From Bacteroidales bacterium (GTDB lineage Bacteria > Bacteroidota > Bacteroidia > Bacteroidales > TTA-H9), in contig JAQVCV010000021.1 of NCBI GenBank assembly GCA_028689615.1, forward strand, positions 1 through 60,685: 60,685 bases of DNA, in the 5' to 3' direction. The translations under genes were made by a program, and so were the position numbers. Positions 20,568 to 29,109 of this stretch are shown in pieces. How positions within the stretch are numbered: the first letter of the stretch is position 1; every line of letters starts with the position of its first letter. The notes beneath the pieces were generated by a model. The model saw only the letters and a program-made list of their open reading frames with translations. It was not told where the DNA came from and ran no database searches.

Positions 20568-21338
20568 ATGAATGAATTTATTATCTCGGGCCTGATCCTC
20601 GGATTCATGGGAAGTTTTCACTGTTTGGGCATGTGTGGACCTATTGTACTTGCCTTGCCTCTGCCCCAACAGAGCTGGGCTGCCCGAATAACAGCATCGG
20701 TGCTGTACAATCTTGGCCGCACCCTCACCTATGCCTTGATGGGGGTGGTATTTGGCCTTGTTGGAGCAGGGCTTCATCTGGCCGGATTCCAGCGCTGGGT
20801 AAGCATCATCACCGGTGCTGCCATGATTTTGGCCATCGTAATGCCCCGGATCACCAACCGAAGAATGGGTTTGGGAAAAGCCGAAGCAGGTCTTACCCGT
20901 TGGGTTCAAACCATGTTTGGCAAGCTGCTGGGCAACCGGTCTGCCGGTGCCTTGTTTCTCATCGGGCTTCTCAACGGACTGTTGCCCTGTGGGTTGGTAT
21001 ATGTTGCCCTGGCGGCAGCCCTGGCAGGTGGCGGAATACTTAATGCTGTAGTATTTATGACCGCCTTTGGATTGGCAACCGGCCCCATGCTCTTTCTGCT
21101 CTCGATGGCTGGCAACGTGGTGACCCGCGGTGTGCGCAGTTTCATCAACAAAGCGATCCCCTGGGTGGTAATTATCATGGGAATTCTTTTTATTTTACGT
21201 GGTTTAGACCTGGGTATCAAATTTATAAGCCCTAATCAAGAACGATTACAAATTAAGGAGCGCACTGAACTAAAAAAACAACACAACTGTTGTACAGCCT
21301 CCATTGCTGTTGAACGAACAGGAGAATTCTGCTCTTAA
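20568..21338 (+). CDS. SafE/UreH_2-type membrane transporter (256 aa)
   Basis: A six-to-seven-helix membrane protein of the sulfite-exporter TauE/SafE or UreH_2 group, with the typical opening GFMGSFHCLGMCGP and the mid segment LLNGLLPCGLVY that supply conserved His and Cys residues. In many bacteria this gene is next to ccoGH and is thought to take part in copper or haem handling for cbb3 oxidase. The Cys-containing tail (HNCCTAS) is a possible metal-binding end. It lies 26 bp after ccoH, in the same operon. Confidence 0.82.
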   Translation: MNEFIISGLILGFMGSFHCLGMCGPIVLALPLPQQSWAARITASVLYNLGRTLTYALMGVVFGLVGAGLHLAGFQRWVSIITGAAMILAIVMPRITNRRMGLGKAEAGLTRWVQTMFGKLLGNRSAGALFLIGLLNGLLPCGLVYVALAAALAGGGILNAVVFMTAFGLATGPMLFLLSMAGNVVTRGVRSFINKAIPWVVIIMGILFILRGLDLGIKFISPNQERLQIKERTELKKQHNCCTASIAVERTGEFCS

Positions 21339-21404
21339 TACCTCAGAAAATCGCTTGCATTTTTTCAACACAAAAAAGTTCCCTTATTTAAGCATTTCAA
21401 TTCC

Positions 21405-21412
21405 TAAATTTG
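21405..21412 (+). promoter_or_regulatory. -7 box for the cytochrome bd operon
   Basis: TAAATTTG, exact TAnnTTTG match, 74 bp upstream of the DUF4492 ATG in the 148-bp gap after the SafE-like gene. No good -33 element was found. Confidence 0.5.
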
Positions 21413-21486
21413 CCTGATTTGGATTCAGCAATTCTCCATAGAATTACCGAAACTTTAAAATCACCACATATAAAAAGAATTAACCG

Positions 21487-21702
21487 ATGCGCCGATTTTT
21501 AAAAAACGCGTTTTATCTATACTACGACGGCTTCCGAAGCATGACCCTGGGGAAGCGGTTGTGGCTGATAATTGCCATCAAACTCTTCATCATGTTTGCA
21601 GTGTTAAAACTCTTTTTCTTTAAAGATTATCTGAAAACCAACTATAAAACCAATGAGCAACGAAGCGAGTACGTGCTCGACCGCCTCACTGGTAAACAAT
21701 AA
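21487..21702 (+). CDS. DUF4492 small membrane protein (71 aa)
   Basis: A short protein with one hydrophobic helix (LWLIIAIKLFIMFAVLKLFFF) and basic flanks; it matches by eye the DUF4492 proteins encoded just before cydA in Bacteroidota and Epsilonproteobacteria. Its role is unknown but the constant position suggests an assembly or auxiliary part of cytochrome bd. cydA starts 21 bp after its stop. Confidence 0.8.
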   Translation: MRRFLKNAFYLYYDGFRSMTLGKRLWLIIAIKLFIMFAVLKLFFFKDYLKTNYKTNEQRSEYVLDRLTGKQ

Positions 21703-21723
21703 CCTAACTAACACAAATATTGT

Positions 21724-23262
21724 ATGATTGGATTTGACACCTCGTTGATTGAATGGTCGAGAGCGCAATTTGCCCTCACGGCCATGTTCCACTGGTTGTT
21801 TGTGCCGCTCACCCTGGGAATCACTTTTCTGATTGCCATCATGGAGACCCTTTATGTGCGCACGGGCAACCCTGAATGGAAGCGGATTACCAAATTCTGG
21901 ATGACTATTTTCGGAATCAACTTTGCCATTGGCGTGGCCACAGGCATCATTTTAGAGTTTGAATTCGGGACCAACTGGAGCAATTACTCCTGGTTTGTAG
22001 GCGACATATTTGGAGCGCCGCTTGCCGTTGAAGGAATCATGGCCTTCTTTATGGAAAGCACATTTATTGCTATCATGTTTTTCGGGTGGAACAAAGTTAG
22101 CAAAGGGTTTCACCTCACCTCCACCTGGCTCACCGCAATTGGCGCCAACCTTTCAGCTCTGTGGATTCTGGTAGCTAACGCCTGGATGCAAAACCCTGTT
22201 GGGATGCAATTCAACCCCGACACTGCCCGCAACGAAATGGTAAGTTTTTGGGAAGTGCTCTTCTCGCCTACTGCCATCAACAAATTTCTGCACACCGTGA
22301 CTTCCAGTTATATGCTGGCAGCCATCGTGGTAATTGGCATCAGTTCGTGGTTTCTGATGAAAAAACGCGATATTCTGTTTGCTAAAAGGAGCATCGTGGT
22401 GGCCTCGGCCTTCGGGTTGCTTTTTGCTGTTATTACTATTACAACAGGCGATAGCTCAGCCCGCGAAATGGCAAAGGTTCAGCCTGTTAAATTCGCTGCC
22501 ATGGAAAACCACTACCACGGGCAAGCCTTTGCCCCGCTTGTAGCCTTTGGAGCTATGACCCCCGACGCTGATACTGCCAAGAAACAAAACTTCATTTTCA
22601 AGTTCGAGATACCCAGCATGTTATCGTATATGGCCTTTGCAAGTCCGAGTGCCTATGTGCCTGGAATTTACGACTTCACCTATGGCAATCAAGAGCATGG
22701 GATTCCATCGTTTACAGAGCGCATGGAAAAGGGGAAGCTGGCCATTCAATCGCTGGCCAGTTACAAAGAGGCTCAGAAAAACGGCAACGATTCGCTGGCC
22801 CAGGCCACTCTGTCCGTATTTCGTGATAATTATCAACATTTTGGCTATGGTTATGCCAATGCACCCGAAGATTTCATTCCCCCTGTAAAGCTTACCTTTT
22901 ATTCATTCCGAATCATGGTATTTCTGGGAGGTTTCTTCCTTTTGCTTTTCATTTATTTCTTTTGGATGGGTATAAAAAACAAGCTGGAAGGCAAACGGTG
23001 GCTGTACATCACGGCTATCTTCTCCATCCCGTTGGTTTACCTCACTTCACAAGCTGGCTGGATTGTGGCTGAAGTGGGCAGGCAACCCTGGGTTATTCAG
23101 GATTTGATGCCCACCATGGCTGCCGTTTCAAAAATTGAAGCTTCGAGCGTGCAAATAACTTTCTGGCTGTTTGCAATCACTTTCACAGCTCTGCTCATTG
23201 CTGAGTTAAAAATAATGTTTGGACAGATTCGCAAAGGACCACAAAACGAAGGAGGACACTAA
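21724..23262 (+). CDS. cydA: Cytochrome bd ubiquinol/menaquinol oxidase subunit I (512 aa)
   Basis: The haem-bearing subunit of cytochrome bd, a high-affinity quinol oxidase of the inner membrane. The N-terminal RAQFALTAMFHWLF holds the high-spin haem His, FLHTVTSSYM the haem b558 His, FRIMVFLGG the Met ligand, and GWIVAEVGRQPW the family signature. The GMT-type quinol loop lies between about residues 245 and 390. The 512-residue length is normal. Confidence 0.96.
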   Translation: MIGFDTSLIEWSRAQFALTAMFHWLFVPLTLGITFLIAIMETLYVRTGNPEWKRITKFWMTIFGINFAIGVATGIILEFEFGTNWSNYSWFVGDIFGAPLAVEGIMAFFMESTFIAIMFFGWNKVSKGFHLTSTWLTAIGANLSALWILVANAWMQNPVGMQFNPDTARNEMVSFWEVLFSPTAINKFLHTVTSSYMLAAIVVIGISSWFLMKKRDILFAKRSIVVASAFGLLFAVITITTGDSSAREMAKVQPVKFAAMENHYHGQAFAPLVAFGAMTPDADTAKKQNFIFKFEIPSMLSYMAFASPSAYVPGIYDFTYGNQEHGIPSFTERMEKGKLAIQSLASYKEAQKNGNDSLAQATLSVFRDNYQHFGYGYANAPEDFIPPVKLTFYSFRIMVFLGGFFLLLFIYFFWMGIKNKLEGKRWLYITAIFSIPLVYLTSQAGWIVAEVGRQPWVIQDLMPTMAAVSKIEASSVQITFWLFAITFTALLIAELKIMFGQIRKGPQNEGGH

Positions 23263-23263
23263 T

Positions 23264-24460
23264 ATGTTTGAAACCATGACACTCGAAACCTTACAGCAAT
23301 ACTGGTGGATTGTTGTATCGCTGCTGGCGGCAATTCTTGTCTTCCTGATGTTTGTACAAGGAGGTCAGACCCTGCTCTATACCGTTGGGAAAACCGAGAT
23401 AGAGCGTAAACTCATCGTTAACGCTCTGGGGCGCAAATGGGAGTTTACCTTCACCACCCTGGTTACTTTTGGTGGGGCTTTCTTTGCCTCGTTCCCGCTG
23501 TTCTATTCAACTAGTTTTGGAGGAGCTTACTGGGTTTGGATGGCCATCTTGTTTGCGTTTGTAATTCAGGCTGTATCGTATGAATACCGCACCAAACCCA
23601 ACAACTTTCTGGGGCAGAAAACCTATGAAATGTTTCTGTTATTGAACGGGTTGCTGGGGACTGTGCTGATTGGAACTGCAGTAGGAACTTTCTTTACCGG
23701 CTCGGCCTTCTCGGTTGACAAAACAAACCTTTTGAACCTGACCGGTGGTTCCAATGCCATCTCGGCATGGGAAGGTCCCGCTCACGGGCTCGAGGCAGTG
23801 CTCAATTTCACCAATGTAGCCCTGGGTCTTGCCGTTTTCTTTCTCAGCCGCGTTCTTGGAAGCCTTTACTTCATCAACAATATAGAGCACAACGAAATCA
23901 TGAAACGGGCCAACAAGCAACTGTTAATCAACAGTGTGGCTTTTCTGGTATTTTTTCTCTACTTCCTGGTTGTTGTTCTCCTGAAAGATGGTTTCGCGGT
24001 TGATCCCACCACTGGTGTTGTTTCGCTCGAGCCTTACAAATACATGAACAATTTCCTGGCCATGCCACTCGTGCTGGTTTTATTCCTTGCCGGTGTGGTG
24101 CTGGTTCTGGCAGGCATCGGGATTACCTGGCTGAAAGATTCACGGAAAGGCATTTGGTATGCAGGTCTGGGAACTGTTTTGGCGGTTTGGATGCTATTCC
24201 TCAACGCTGGTTTTAACAACACCGCCTACTATCCGGCTCTTGACACATCGCTTACAGCAGGTTCGGCGGAGTGGACTGCTTTCATGCAAAGTTCGCTCAC
24301 CATCCGCAACAGCTCCTCGAGCCATTATACGCTAACCGCTATGAGTTATGTATCGTTGTTGGTTCCGTTTGTTTTGGCTTATATCTGGTATGCCTGGAAA
24401 GCCATCAACAACAAACGGATCGACGAGAAAGAACTTCAGGACGAACACCACAGCTATTAA
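23264..24460 (+). CDS. cydB: Cytochrome bd oxidase subunit II (398 aa)
   Basis: The second large subunit of cytochrome bd, with an N-terminal WWIVVSLLAAILVFLMFVQG helix, GRKWEFTFTTLVTFGGAFFA, and later membrane segments. The ATG at 23264 is 1 bp after the cydA stop and is preceded by a GGAGG sequence, one of the few Shine-Dalgarno-like sites here; an upstream ATG at 23219 within cydA is therefore not used. The length is slightly above the usual 340-380. Confidence 0.94.
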   Translation: MFETMTLETLQQYWWIVVSLLAAILVFLMFVQGGQTLLYTVGKTEIERKLIVNALGRKWEFTFTTLVTFGGAFFASFPLFYSTSFGGAYWVWMAILFAFVIQAVSYEYRTKPNNFLGQKTYEMFLLLNGLLGTVLIGTAVGTFFTGSAFSVDKTNLLNLTGGSNAISAWEGPAHGLEAVLNFTNVALGLAVFFLSRVLGSLYFINNIEHNEIMKRANKQLLINSVAFLVFFLYFLVVVLLKDGFAVDPTTGVVSLEPYKYMNNFLAMPLVLVLFLAGVVLVLAGIGITWLKDSRKGIWYAGLGTVLAVWMLFLNAGFNNTAYYPALDTSLTAGSAEWTAFMQSSLTIRNSSSSHYTLTAMSYVSLLVPFVLAYIWYAWKAINNKRIDEKELQDEHHSY

Positions 24461-24479
24461 CCTTTAAAAACATCTGATT

Positions 24480-24593
24480 ATGATAGCATCCATTATTTGG
24501 TTCTTCTCTTGGCCGGTGATGATTTTAGCTTCGTACTACTTCGTGAAGTGGTCGTTGAAGAAATTCGAAAAATCGCTCGGGAAAGGGGCATAA
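24480..24593 (+). CDS. Short membrane peptide after cydB, CydX-like candidate (37 aa)
   Basis: An ATG 19 bp after the cydB stop opens a 37-codon frame ending at TAA 24591-24593. The peptide has one hydrophobic helix with aromatic residues (IIWFFSWPVMILASYYF) and a basic tail (KKFEKSLGKG). Its place directly after cydB and before the operon terminator is that of CydX, the single-helix subunit of cytochrome bd; sequence identity to E. coli CydX is not obvious. Too short for routine gene callers. Confidence 0.65.
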   Translation: MIASIIWFFSWPVMILASYYFVKWSLKKFEKSLGKGA

Positions 24594-24613
24594 CCTCCCC
24601 CTTTTCAGAAACT

Positions 24614-24650
24614 AAAATGCCGTATCCCAAACCAAGGGATACGGCATTTT
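24614..24650. terminator. Bidirectional terminator after the cyd operon
   Basis: A perfect 15-bp stem (24614-24628 with 24636-24650) around a 7-base loop, starting in A4 and ending in T4, between the cyd operon and the convergent YciI gene. Confidence 0.88.
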
Positions 24651-24666
24651 GGGCTGTATGATGCAA

Positions 24667-24963
24667 CTATTTCATCACCTCGGCAAAATCGTAAGAGAAG
24701 TCGGCAGCCCGAAACTGAACCAAACTAAAAGAGGCTACCTCGTTTTCAACAAAAGGATCGGCAGCCATGATGGACTCTGCCTCTGACCGGCTTTGTGCAC
24801 GAAGCATAATAAGCCCGCCGGTACGAGGAACCTGCGGCCCTGAAACAATAAAATGACCAGAAGCGTAATGCTTTCTTAAGAATTCGTTATGAGCCGGAAG
24901 GTATTGATCAACCTGGGCAAGGGGCTTCAAATACGAAAGAAGAATAATAAAAAGCTGATCCAT
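24667..24963 (-). CDS. YciI-family protein (98 aa)
   Basis: A small dimeric alpha-beta barrel protein. The His in PAHNEFLRKHYASG and the DPF(V) turn in MAADPFVENEVASF are the conserved active-site-like residues of the family. Its function is not established. Its start is 6 bp from the stop of the upstream glycosyltransferase gene, so the two are likely co-transcribed. Confidence 0.85.
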   Translation of the reverse strand: MDQLFIILLSYLKPLAQVDQYLPAHNEFLRKHYASGHFIVSGPQVPRTGGLIMLRAQSRSEAESIMAADPFVENEVASFSLVQFRAADFSYDFAEVMK

Positions 24964-24969
24964 AAATAA

Positions 24970-26193
24970 TTAATTTGACTTTTGTGGTTTTTTTGCTAAT
25001 TCCTGCTCAACAATCACCGATAACGCTTCGGCCCGGGCTTCCCAGGTATTTTGGTTGGCAAGCTCAATCCTGCGCGCTTTTCGGGTATCGTCATGTTCTG
25101 TCAGGGCTGCCGCAATACGATCGGCCAGGGAAGAGGCATCTTCAGCTACATAAACCACATCGGAAAGCGAAGCAAGCAATTGTGGGTTAAAATTGAGCGA
25201 TGCTACCGGTTTCCCTGAAGAAAGATACTCGTAGAGCTTCATGGGAAATATTGTTAGGCTAACCTTATCGGTCTTATAGGGAATAAGAGCAACATCGAAT
25301 TGATTGAGTACTGATGGAATCTCCTGATACGACTTTTTGCCGGGCAGGTATAAATTCTTCAGTTGAAGAAATGAATCGGGCACATACTGCTTTTCCATGG
25401 GTCCAACCATAACCAACGACCATTCGGGATGGCTGCCGAAAACTTGCTGAAGTATCTCATAATCGGTTCGACGTTCGATATTGCCATAGAACCCGATGAT
25501 GGGACGGGGAATAGATTGACCCTTGGCTAACAATTGATAAGCAGGATCGATGCTTTGGGTAAAAAACCTGAAATCGCCGGCATTGTGCACCACAAAACAG
25601 TTTGAATTGAACCGGCTTCGGTTCTCGTATAGTGAATCAGAAGTGGTTACAACCACATCAGCCTCACGGGTCATCCTGTCCTCATTTCTACGGCCATGCC
25701 GCAGCGAGTATGGCTTAATCAGTTCATCAACACAATAATAAATATTCAGAGACGGCTTAACCAACTTGTAAGCATCTGGAAAATAAAAATTGAATCCATT
25801 GATGAAAACCACATCCTTCATTTTCAATTTCTTGATTGCTCTCCTAATTCTGCAACCAATTATCTTGTGATTAAACCAACTGAATACATCGTAAAGTTTT
25901 CCATCGGGTAGCGGATTGATTGGCAAGATAGGGGGCAAATACAGGCCATGAAACGCAAAACCATTGTTTTCGATGGAATGCAATCCCGATGCACCCGGCA
26001 TGAAACTTCGAATCCTGTTTTTAACCGAGCTTGTTTTTCTTTGCTTAAGAATGTCCAAATAGTTCATCGGGTGGTCAATGTATAAAACCCTGTTGTGTCG
26101 GGCCATTTCCCTGGCCAACATCAAACCCGACATCACGATTGGAGAATCCCATCGCGACAGATTCATAAACACAATATCTTTCCCTTTCAGCAT
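24970..26193 (-). CDS. Glycosyltransferase of the GT4/GT1-like GT-B fold (407 aa)
   Basis: A cytoplasmic GT-B enzyme: an N-terminal Rossmann part (DIVFMNLSRWDSP, REMARHNRVLYIDHP) and a C-terminal nucleotide-sugar domain with IIGFYGNIE, VMVGPMEK and a FPMKLYEYLSSGKPV donor-binding segment. The last is the usual E-x7-E-like region of GT4 enzymes. It stands alone, not within a polysaccharide cluster, so the product (capsule, lipopolysaccharide, glycolipid) is unknown. Confidence 0.82.
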   Translation of the reverse strand: MLKGKDIVFMNLSRWDSPIVMSGLMLAREMARHNRVLYIDHPMNYLDILKQRKTSSVKNRIRSFMPGASGLHSIENNGFAFHGLYLPPILPINPLPDGKLYDVFSWFNHKIIGCRIRRAIKKLKMKDVVFINGFNFYFPDAYKLVKPSLNIYYCVDELIKPYSLRHGRRNEDRMTREADVVVTTSDSLYENRSRFNSNCFVVHNAGDFRFFTQSIDPAYQLLAKGQSIPRPIIGFYGNIERRTDYEILQQVFGSHPEWSLVMVGPMEKQYVPDSFLQLKNLYLPGKKSYQEIPSVLNQFDVALIPYKTDKVSLTIFPMKLYEYLSSGKPVASLNFNPQLLASLSDVVYVAEDASSLADRIAAALTEHDDTRKARRIELANQNTWEARAEALSVIVEQELAKKPQKSN

Positions 26194-26240
26194 AACATTT
26201 TGTTTTTTATTTCATTACACGCATCTTTCGCGCCTACTCA

Positions 26241-26248
26241 CAAATGTA
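26241..26248 (-). promoter_or_regulatory. -7 box for the glycosyltransferase-YciI operon
   Basis: TACATTTG on the minus strand, 47 bp before the ATG at 26193. The rest of the 185-bp gap to mntP is AT-rich with nothing else recognised. Confidence 0.5.
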
Positions 26249-26378
26249 CTTAAAATACCATCAAACTTACAAATTATCGCAGAAAGGATCAAAAGAAGAG
26301 GCCTGCTGGATTTTTGAATCAAATTGTATTCAACGAAAGCCGGTTTTAGAAAGTGAACTACAAAAGAGTTCAATACAT

Positions 26379-26942
26379 CTAGCCCTGAATGTGTTGAATC
26401 AATATTTTAATCCCAATTCCAATAAGAATTATTCCCCCCACAATTTCCATCCTCTTACCCAGGCGTGGTCCGGTAGTTTTTCCGGCCAGCATTCCGAGCA
26501 TCCCTGCCAGATAGGTAACAAAAGCAATTGTAATTACTGCGGTTAAAACACTCACTTCCAGAAAGGTAAAGCTAAAACCAACCGCCAATGCATCGATGCT
26601 GGTGGCAATAGCCATCCACAGCAAAACATGCCACGACAGCGGATCGCTTTTCGCTTTAGCCTCTTCGGGTGCACCAAAGCTTTCCCTGATCATTTTCAAA
26701 CCCAAAACAGAAAGAAGGGTGAAAGCAATCCAATGATCCCACGACCCAATCAATGGCTCTATTTGTCGCCCAAAAAAATAGCCTATCAACGGCATCACCC
26801 CCTGAAACACGGCTAAAATCAAAGCAACCCTGGTAGCCCTTAAAAACGTGATGTGTGGAACAGCTAGGCCGGTGCTTACAGAAACTGCAAAACTATCGAA
26901 ACACAAACCAACAGCAAGCAGCAAAACAAACCAAAAATCCAT
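26379..26942 (-). CDS. mntP: Manganese efflux pump MntP (187 aa)
   Basis: A six-helix inner membrane exporter of Mn(II). The two internal repeats carry the DxxA-type Asp pairs: LCFDSFAVSVSTG near residue 15 and TSIDALAVGFSF near 120. The length matches E. coli MntP (188). No yybP-ykoY riboswitch was recognised upstream; the region holds a plain promoter at 26983-26990. Confidence 0.92.
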   Translation of the reverse strand: MDFWFVLLLAVGLCFDSFAVSVSTGLAVPHITFLRATRVALILAVFQGVMPLIGYFFGRQIEPLIGSWDHWIAFTLLSVLGLKMIRESFGAPEEAKAKSDPLSWHVLLWMAIATSIDALAVGFSFTFLEVSVLTAVITIAFVTYLAGMLGMLAGKTTGPRLGKRMEIVGGIILIGIGIKILIQHIQG

Positions 26943-26982
26943 TCAATCTGATTGTTAAGATGATTATTCAAATTTAAGTCGG

Positions 26983-26990
26983 CAAAGATA
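26983..26990 (-). promoter_or_regulatory. -7 box for mntP
   Basis: TATCTTTG on the minus strand, 40 bp upstream of the mntP ATG. Confidence 0.55.
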
Positions 26991-27158
26991 CAAAATCACA
27001 ACAGCGGCTAAAGGGGTATTTTATAAACCCCGGTTAAAATCTTATAACAAATTATCGTATTCAAGGCCTGATGTTTGCAAGTTTCTTTCCGAACTCCTGA
27101 TCAGGTATCTTCAAAATGGTAATAATTCAATGTTCTTTCACTTTAAAAACTCAATGTT

Positions 27159-27863
27159 ATGAAAACTAATCATTTCTTGGTCGTTATGACCGCGTTCACG
27201 GTGGCTTCAATTCTTCTTTCATCATGCGAATCTGACGACGAAGCAACACCTACCTTCCTGACCCAATCCAAGGTTACCAATGCAGATTCAGAGTACGCCA
27301 CTTGTGTGACAACGATCGACTCGTTACCCTTTGAAACTCCGTCGCAAACAGAAGCAGATGCCTTGCACCTGATGCGCGAAGAGGAATTGCTGGCACGCGA
27401 CGTTTATCAGGCTCTTTTTGAAAAATGGGGTCTTGCTGTATTTGGCAACATAGCAAAAAGCGAAGAGCAACATACTAATGCTGTGAAAAAACTGCTTGCT
27501 AAATATGGTATCGAAGATCTTGCTGCCAACCACCAACCGGGGGTCTTCCAGTTTGAAGAGCTGCAACAACTCTACAACAACCTGTTAGCTCAAGGGAACG
27601 TTTCACTGATGGATGCACTCAAAGTGGGGGCAACCATCGAGGACCTCGACATTGCTGATTTGGAGAAATTATCAGACGAAATTGACAATCAGGATGTATT
27701 GTGGGTGTTTGGAAACCTTACCAAAGGATCGAGAAACCACCTGAGAAGTTTTGTGGGCCAAATAGAGAGCCGCGGCGAAACTTACGCTCCACAGTATATT
27801 TCGGATGAATCGTTTTTAGACATCATGAATTCTCCTCATGAAACAGGTTGCGTTAAGCCGTGA
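27159..27863 (+). CDS. DUF2202 ferritin-like lipoprotein (234 aa)
   Basis: A lipoprotein signal peptide ends in LLSSC (Cys about residue 23). The mature part is a ferritin-like four-helix protein of the DUF2202 family: MREEELLARDVYQAL and SEEQHTNAVKKLL supply the Glu and His residues expected for a metal site, and GNLTKGSRNHLRSFV the second pair. It should face the periplasm or cell surface. The activity of DUF2202 proteins is not known. It is a single-gene unit closed by a strong terminator. Confidence 0.82.
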   Translation: MKTNHFLVVMTAFTVASILLSSCESDDEATPTFLTQSKVTNADSEYATCVTTIDSLPFETPSQTEADALHLMREEELLARDVYQALFEKWGLAVFGNIAKSEEQHTNAVKKLLAKYGIEDLAANHQPGVFQFEELQQLYNNLLAQGNVSLMDALKVGATIEDLDIADLEKLSDEIDNQDVLWVFGNLTKGSRNHLRSFVGQIESRGETYAPQYISDESFLDIMNSPHETGCVKP

Positions 27864-27876
27864 AACGCGCTGAAAC

Positions 27877-27911
27877 AAAAAAAAGCCATCGCTGTAGCGA
27901 TGGCTTTTTTT
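27877..27911. terminator. Bidirectional terminator
   Basis: A8, a 9-bp perfect stem (27885-27893 with 27896-27904) and T7. It separates the DUF2202 gene from the convergent rlmI gene, whose stop overlaps its right edge. Confidence 0.88.
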
Positions 27912-29091
27912 ATTCAACATACAAAAGCAACCCCTTCAAATAAGTCCCCTCAGGGTGACAGATGCTAACCGGATGGTCGGCAGGGTGCCCCAGGTACCTG
28001 ATGATCTTCACCAGGCGATCAGCTTCAATTGCCGCAGCCATCACGATAGAAGTAAACTGCTCCTTATCAACAACCTGCGAACAGCTAAAAGTAAACAAGA
28101 ACCCCCCGTGGGTTATTTTTTTAAAGGCTTCGCGGTTGATGTGCCGGTAAGCCGACAGAGCTTTATGGCGCTGGGAAATGTGTTTTGCAAAGGCTGGCGG
28201 ATCGAGTACTATCAAGTCCCAAACCGACTCCATGGTGTCGAGAAAATGCATGGCATCAACGGCATGACACTTGTGAATTTGAGGATCATAACCGTTGAGC
28301 ACAAGGTTTTGTTCGGTAAGGGTAATGGCCCGCCTGGAGCTGTCAACAGAGTGCACTTCCACAGCACCCCCTTTGAGTGCTGCTACCGAAAAACCTCCGG
28401 TATAACAATAGGTGTTCAGAACCCTTTTCCCTGCCGCCAACCGGTAGAGCAATTCGCGGTTGTCGCGCTGATCAAGAAAAAAACCAGTCTTTTGTCCTCC
28501 GGCAATATCGATATCGTAAAGGCAGCCATGCTCCTCGATTCGGGTAGTACACTCCGAACCAGCAAGAAAACCGTCGGTTGTTACCAAGGCTGCCTGTTTG
28601 CGCATGGTCTCCGAGCTTTTGTCATAGATAGCTGATAACGAATCACCATAAATTTCTTTCAAACAACCGGCCAGGTGTTGCCTTAGCGAATACATCCCCG
28701 CGGAATTGGCCTGAATTACTGCTGTTGAACCATAAATATCAATGATTAGGCCGGGCATGCCGTCGCCTTCCGAAAAAATCAGACGGTAGGCATTGTTTCC
28801 GGGTTGATCCACCAGCCCGGTCTGTTTGCGAAGCATCAGAGCCCGACGCAATTTCCGCTCCCAAAAACCGCCCACAGGTGGTTCGCCAAACGAGAAAAGC
28901 TTCACGGCCAACGAACCTGATTCAAAAAAACCATAACCCAGCACTTCGCCATTGAAGTCGGCCACCTCAACCAGGTCGCCAGGTTTAACATCGGGCAAAT
29001 GCTGAATAGCCCCCGAAAAGATCCAGGGATGACGCCTGCGAACAGGCACCTCTTTGCCTCGGCGAAGAAAAATTTTGGGATAATCAGACAT
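27910..29091 (-). CDS. rlmI: 23S rRNA (cytosine-C5)-methyltransferase, RlmI family (393 aa)
   Basis: An N-terminal PUA domain (RRHPWIFSGAI, GDLVEVADFNGEVLGYGF), a central EEHG-type domain, and a Rossmann SAM-binding domain with LNTYCYTGGFSVAA (motif I), VLDPPAFAKH (motif IV) and LFTFSCSQ, whose Cys is the likely nucleophile. RlmI methylates C1962 of 23S rRNA in E. coli. The length agrees with the family (396). It lies 18 bp downstream of the M1 peptidase gene. Confidence 0.9.
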   Translation of the reverse strand: MSDYPKIFLRRGKEVPVRRRHPWIFSGAIQHLPDVKPGDLVEVADFNGEVLGYGFFESGSLAVKLFSFGEPPVGGFWERKLRRALMLRKQTGLVDQPGNNAYRLIFSEGDGMPGLIIDIYGSTAVIQANSAGMYSLRQHLAGCLKEIYGDSLSAIYDKSSETMRKQAALVTTDGFLAGSECTTRIEEHGCLYDIDIAGGQKTGFFLDQRDNRELLYRLAAGKRVLNTYCYTGGFSVAALKGGAVEVHSVDSSRRAITLTEQNLVLNGYDPQIHKCHAVDAMHFLDTMESVWDLIVLDPPAFAKHISQRHKALSAYRHINREAFKKITHGGFLFTFSCSQVVDKEQFTSIVMAAAIEADRLVKIIRYLGHPADHPVSICHPEGTYLKGLLLYVE

Positions 29092-29109
29092 AATAATTAC
29101 TATAACTTA

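Noticed and set aside
26943..27060. Possible yybP-ykoY manganese riboswitch upstream of mntP
   Set aside because: Only a short GGGGT/ACCCC hairpin is present, upstream of the promoter box; the conserved loop sequences of the class are not seen.
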